64,000 nt of DNA from Acetobacterium wieringae (GTDB lineage: Bacteria; Bacillota; Clostridia; Eubacteriales; Eubacteriaceae), in contig NZ_JAIPPU010000009.1 of NCBI RefSeq assembly GCF_026646375.1, forward strand, positions 62,001 through 126,000, read 5' to 3'. Positions 63,899 through 64,000 of this stretch are shown one piece after another. A program made the translations under genes and the position numbers. The notes beneath the pieces are model-generated. The model was not told the DNA's origin. It made no database searches and saw nothing but the letters and a program-made list of their open reading frames with translations. The number at the start of each line of letters is the position of its first letter. Position 1 is the stretch's first letter.

Positions 63899-64000
63899 GC
63901 ATGGTAAGCTTTAAAATAAGTGAATTGTTTTAAGCGTTTTCCAGCTTAAAAAAGCGAAATATAATAATGTAAACAATATCATCAAAAAAACTAAAAAATT
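63899..64000. other. Window-end intergenic sequence
   Basis: No gene start is seen. TATAAT at 63960-63965 with a poor -35 may be the promoter of a gene beyond the window. Confidence 0.3.

Noticed and set aside
1-64000. CRISPR arrays, tRNA, rRNA, transposases or integrase genes
   Set aside because: No regularly spaced repeats, no tRNA-like cloverleaf with CCA end and no transposase or integrase motifs were noticed on reading; a tRNAscan or ISfinder run was not possible.

Overview
The window reads as chromosome of an anaerobic, acetogen-type member of the Clostridia, most like Acetobacterium or a relative in the Eubacteriaceae. This is an inference from gene content: an acetoin dehydrogenase operon with AcoR, an ETF/acyl-CoA dehydrogenase enoate module resembling the caffeate system, type III glutamine synthetase with an ANTAR regulator, a desulfoferrodoxin-like protein, cobalamin and TPP riboswitches, and low-to-moderate GC with strong AGGAGG ribosome binding sites. 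No rRNA, tRNA, CRISPR array or intact mobile element was seen.

Layout. 1-3.4 kb: minus-strand envelope operon (TVP38/DedA-type membrane protein, a decayed CDP-alcohol phosphatidyltransferase remnant, an adenylation-domain ligase cut by the window edge), divergent from a two-component system. 3.7-9.1 kb: a second two-component system followed by an ABC transporter, whose promoter carries OmpR-type repeats on an 11-bp grid. 9.2-14.5 kb: TetR regulator with a near-ideal operator, amidohydrolase, macro-domain plus vWA pair, Crp/Fnr regulator, iron-sulfur flavoprotein. 14.7-21.7 kb: acoR and acoABCL with a sigma-54 promoter. 22-24.5 kb: two GNAT acetyltransferases and a diguanylate cyclase. 24.9-36.4 kb: an acyl-CoA (enoate) utilisation locus with two acyl-CoA dehydrogenases, class III CoA-transferase, EtfBA, two MFS carriers, acyl-CoA ligase, a degenerate superoxide-reductase-like protein and a LysR regulator. 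36.5-44.4 kb: Ca-binding repeat protein, TPP-riboswitch-controlled thiC, two large c-di-GMP proteins, peroxiredoxin. 44.5-49.5 kb: five-gene isoprenoid operon (CrtN/CrtI-like desaturase, CrtM/CrtB-like synthase, VTE5-like and VTE6-like prenol kinases, VTE1/tocopherol-cyclase-like protein). 49.5-52.3 kb: cobalamin-riboswitch operon with a zinc alcohol dehydrogenase and a TrpD-like phosphoribosyltransferase. 52.4-56.7 kb: a DnaA-box cluster in front of a 5'-nucleotidase, then two tandem membrane-type GTPases and a flavodoxin. 56.8-64 kb: nitrogen assimilation block (glnN, PII, amt on minus; a small protein, glnA and an ANTAR regulator on plus), with intrinsic terminators in the leaders of both glutamine synthetase genes.

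The most interesting unit is the isoprenoid operon. Read in order, it spells a possible pathway from a free prenol to prenyl phosphate, prenyl diphosphate, a condensed C30/C40 product and its desaturation, plus a protein of the tocopherol cyclase family, in an organism with no reason to make tocopherol. Other strong leads are the DnaA-box cluster far from any visible dnaA, the ANTAR antitermination circuit for two glutamine synthetases, a TrpD paralogue under B12 control, and a desulfoferrodoxin-like protein that has lost its catalytic histidines.
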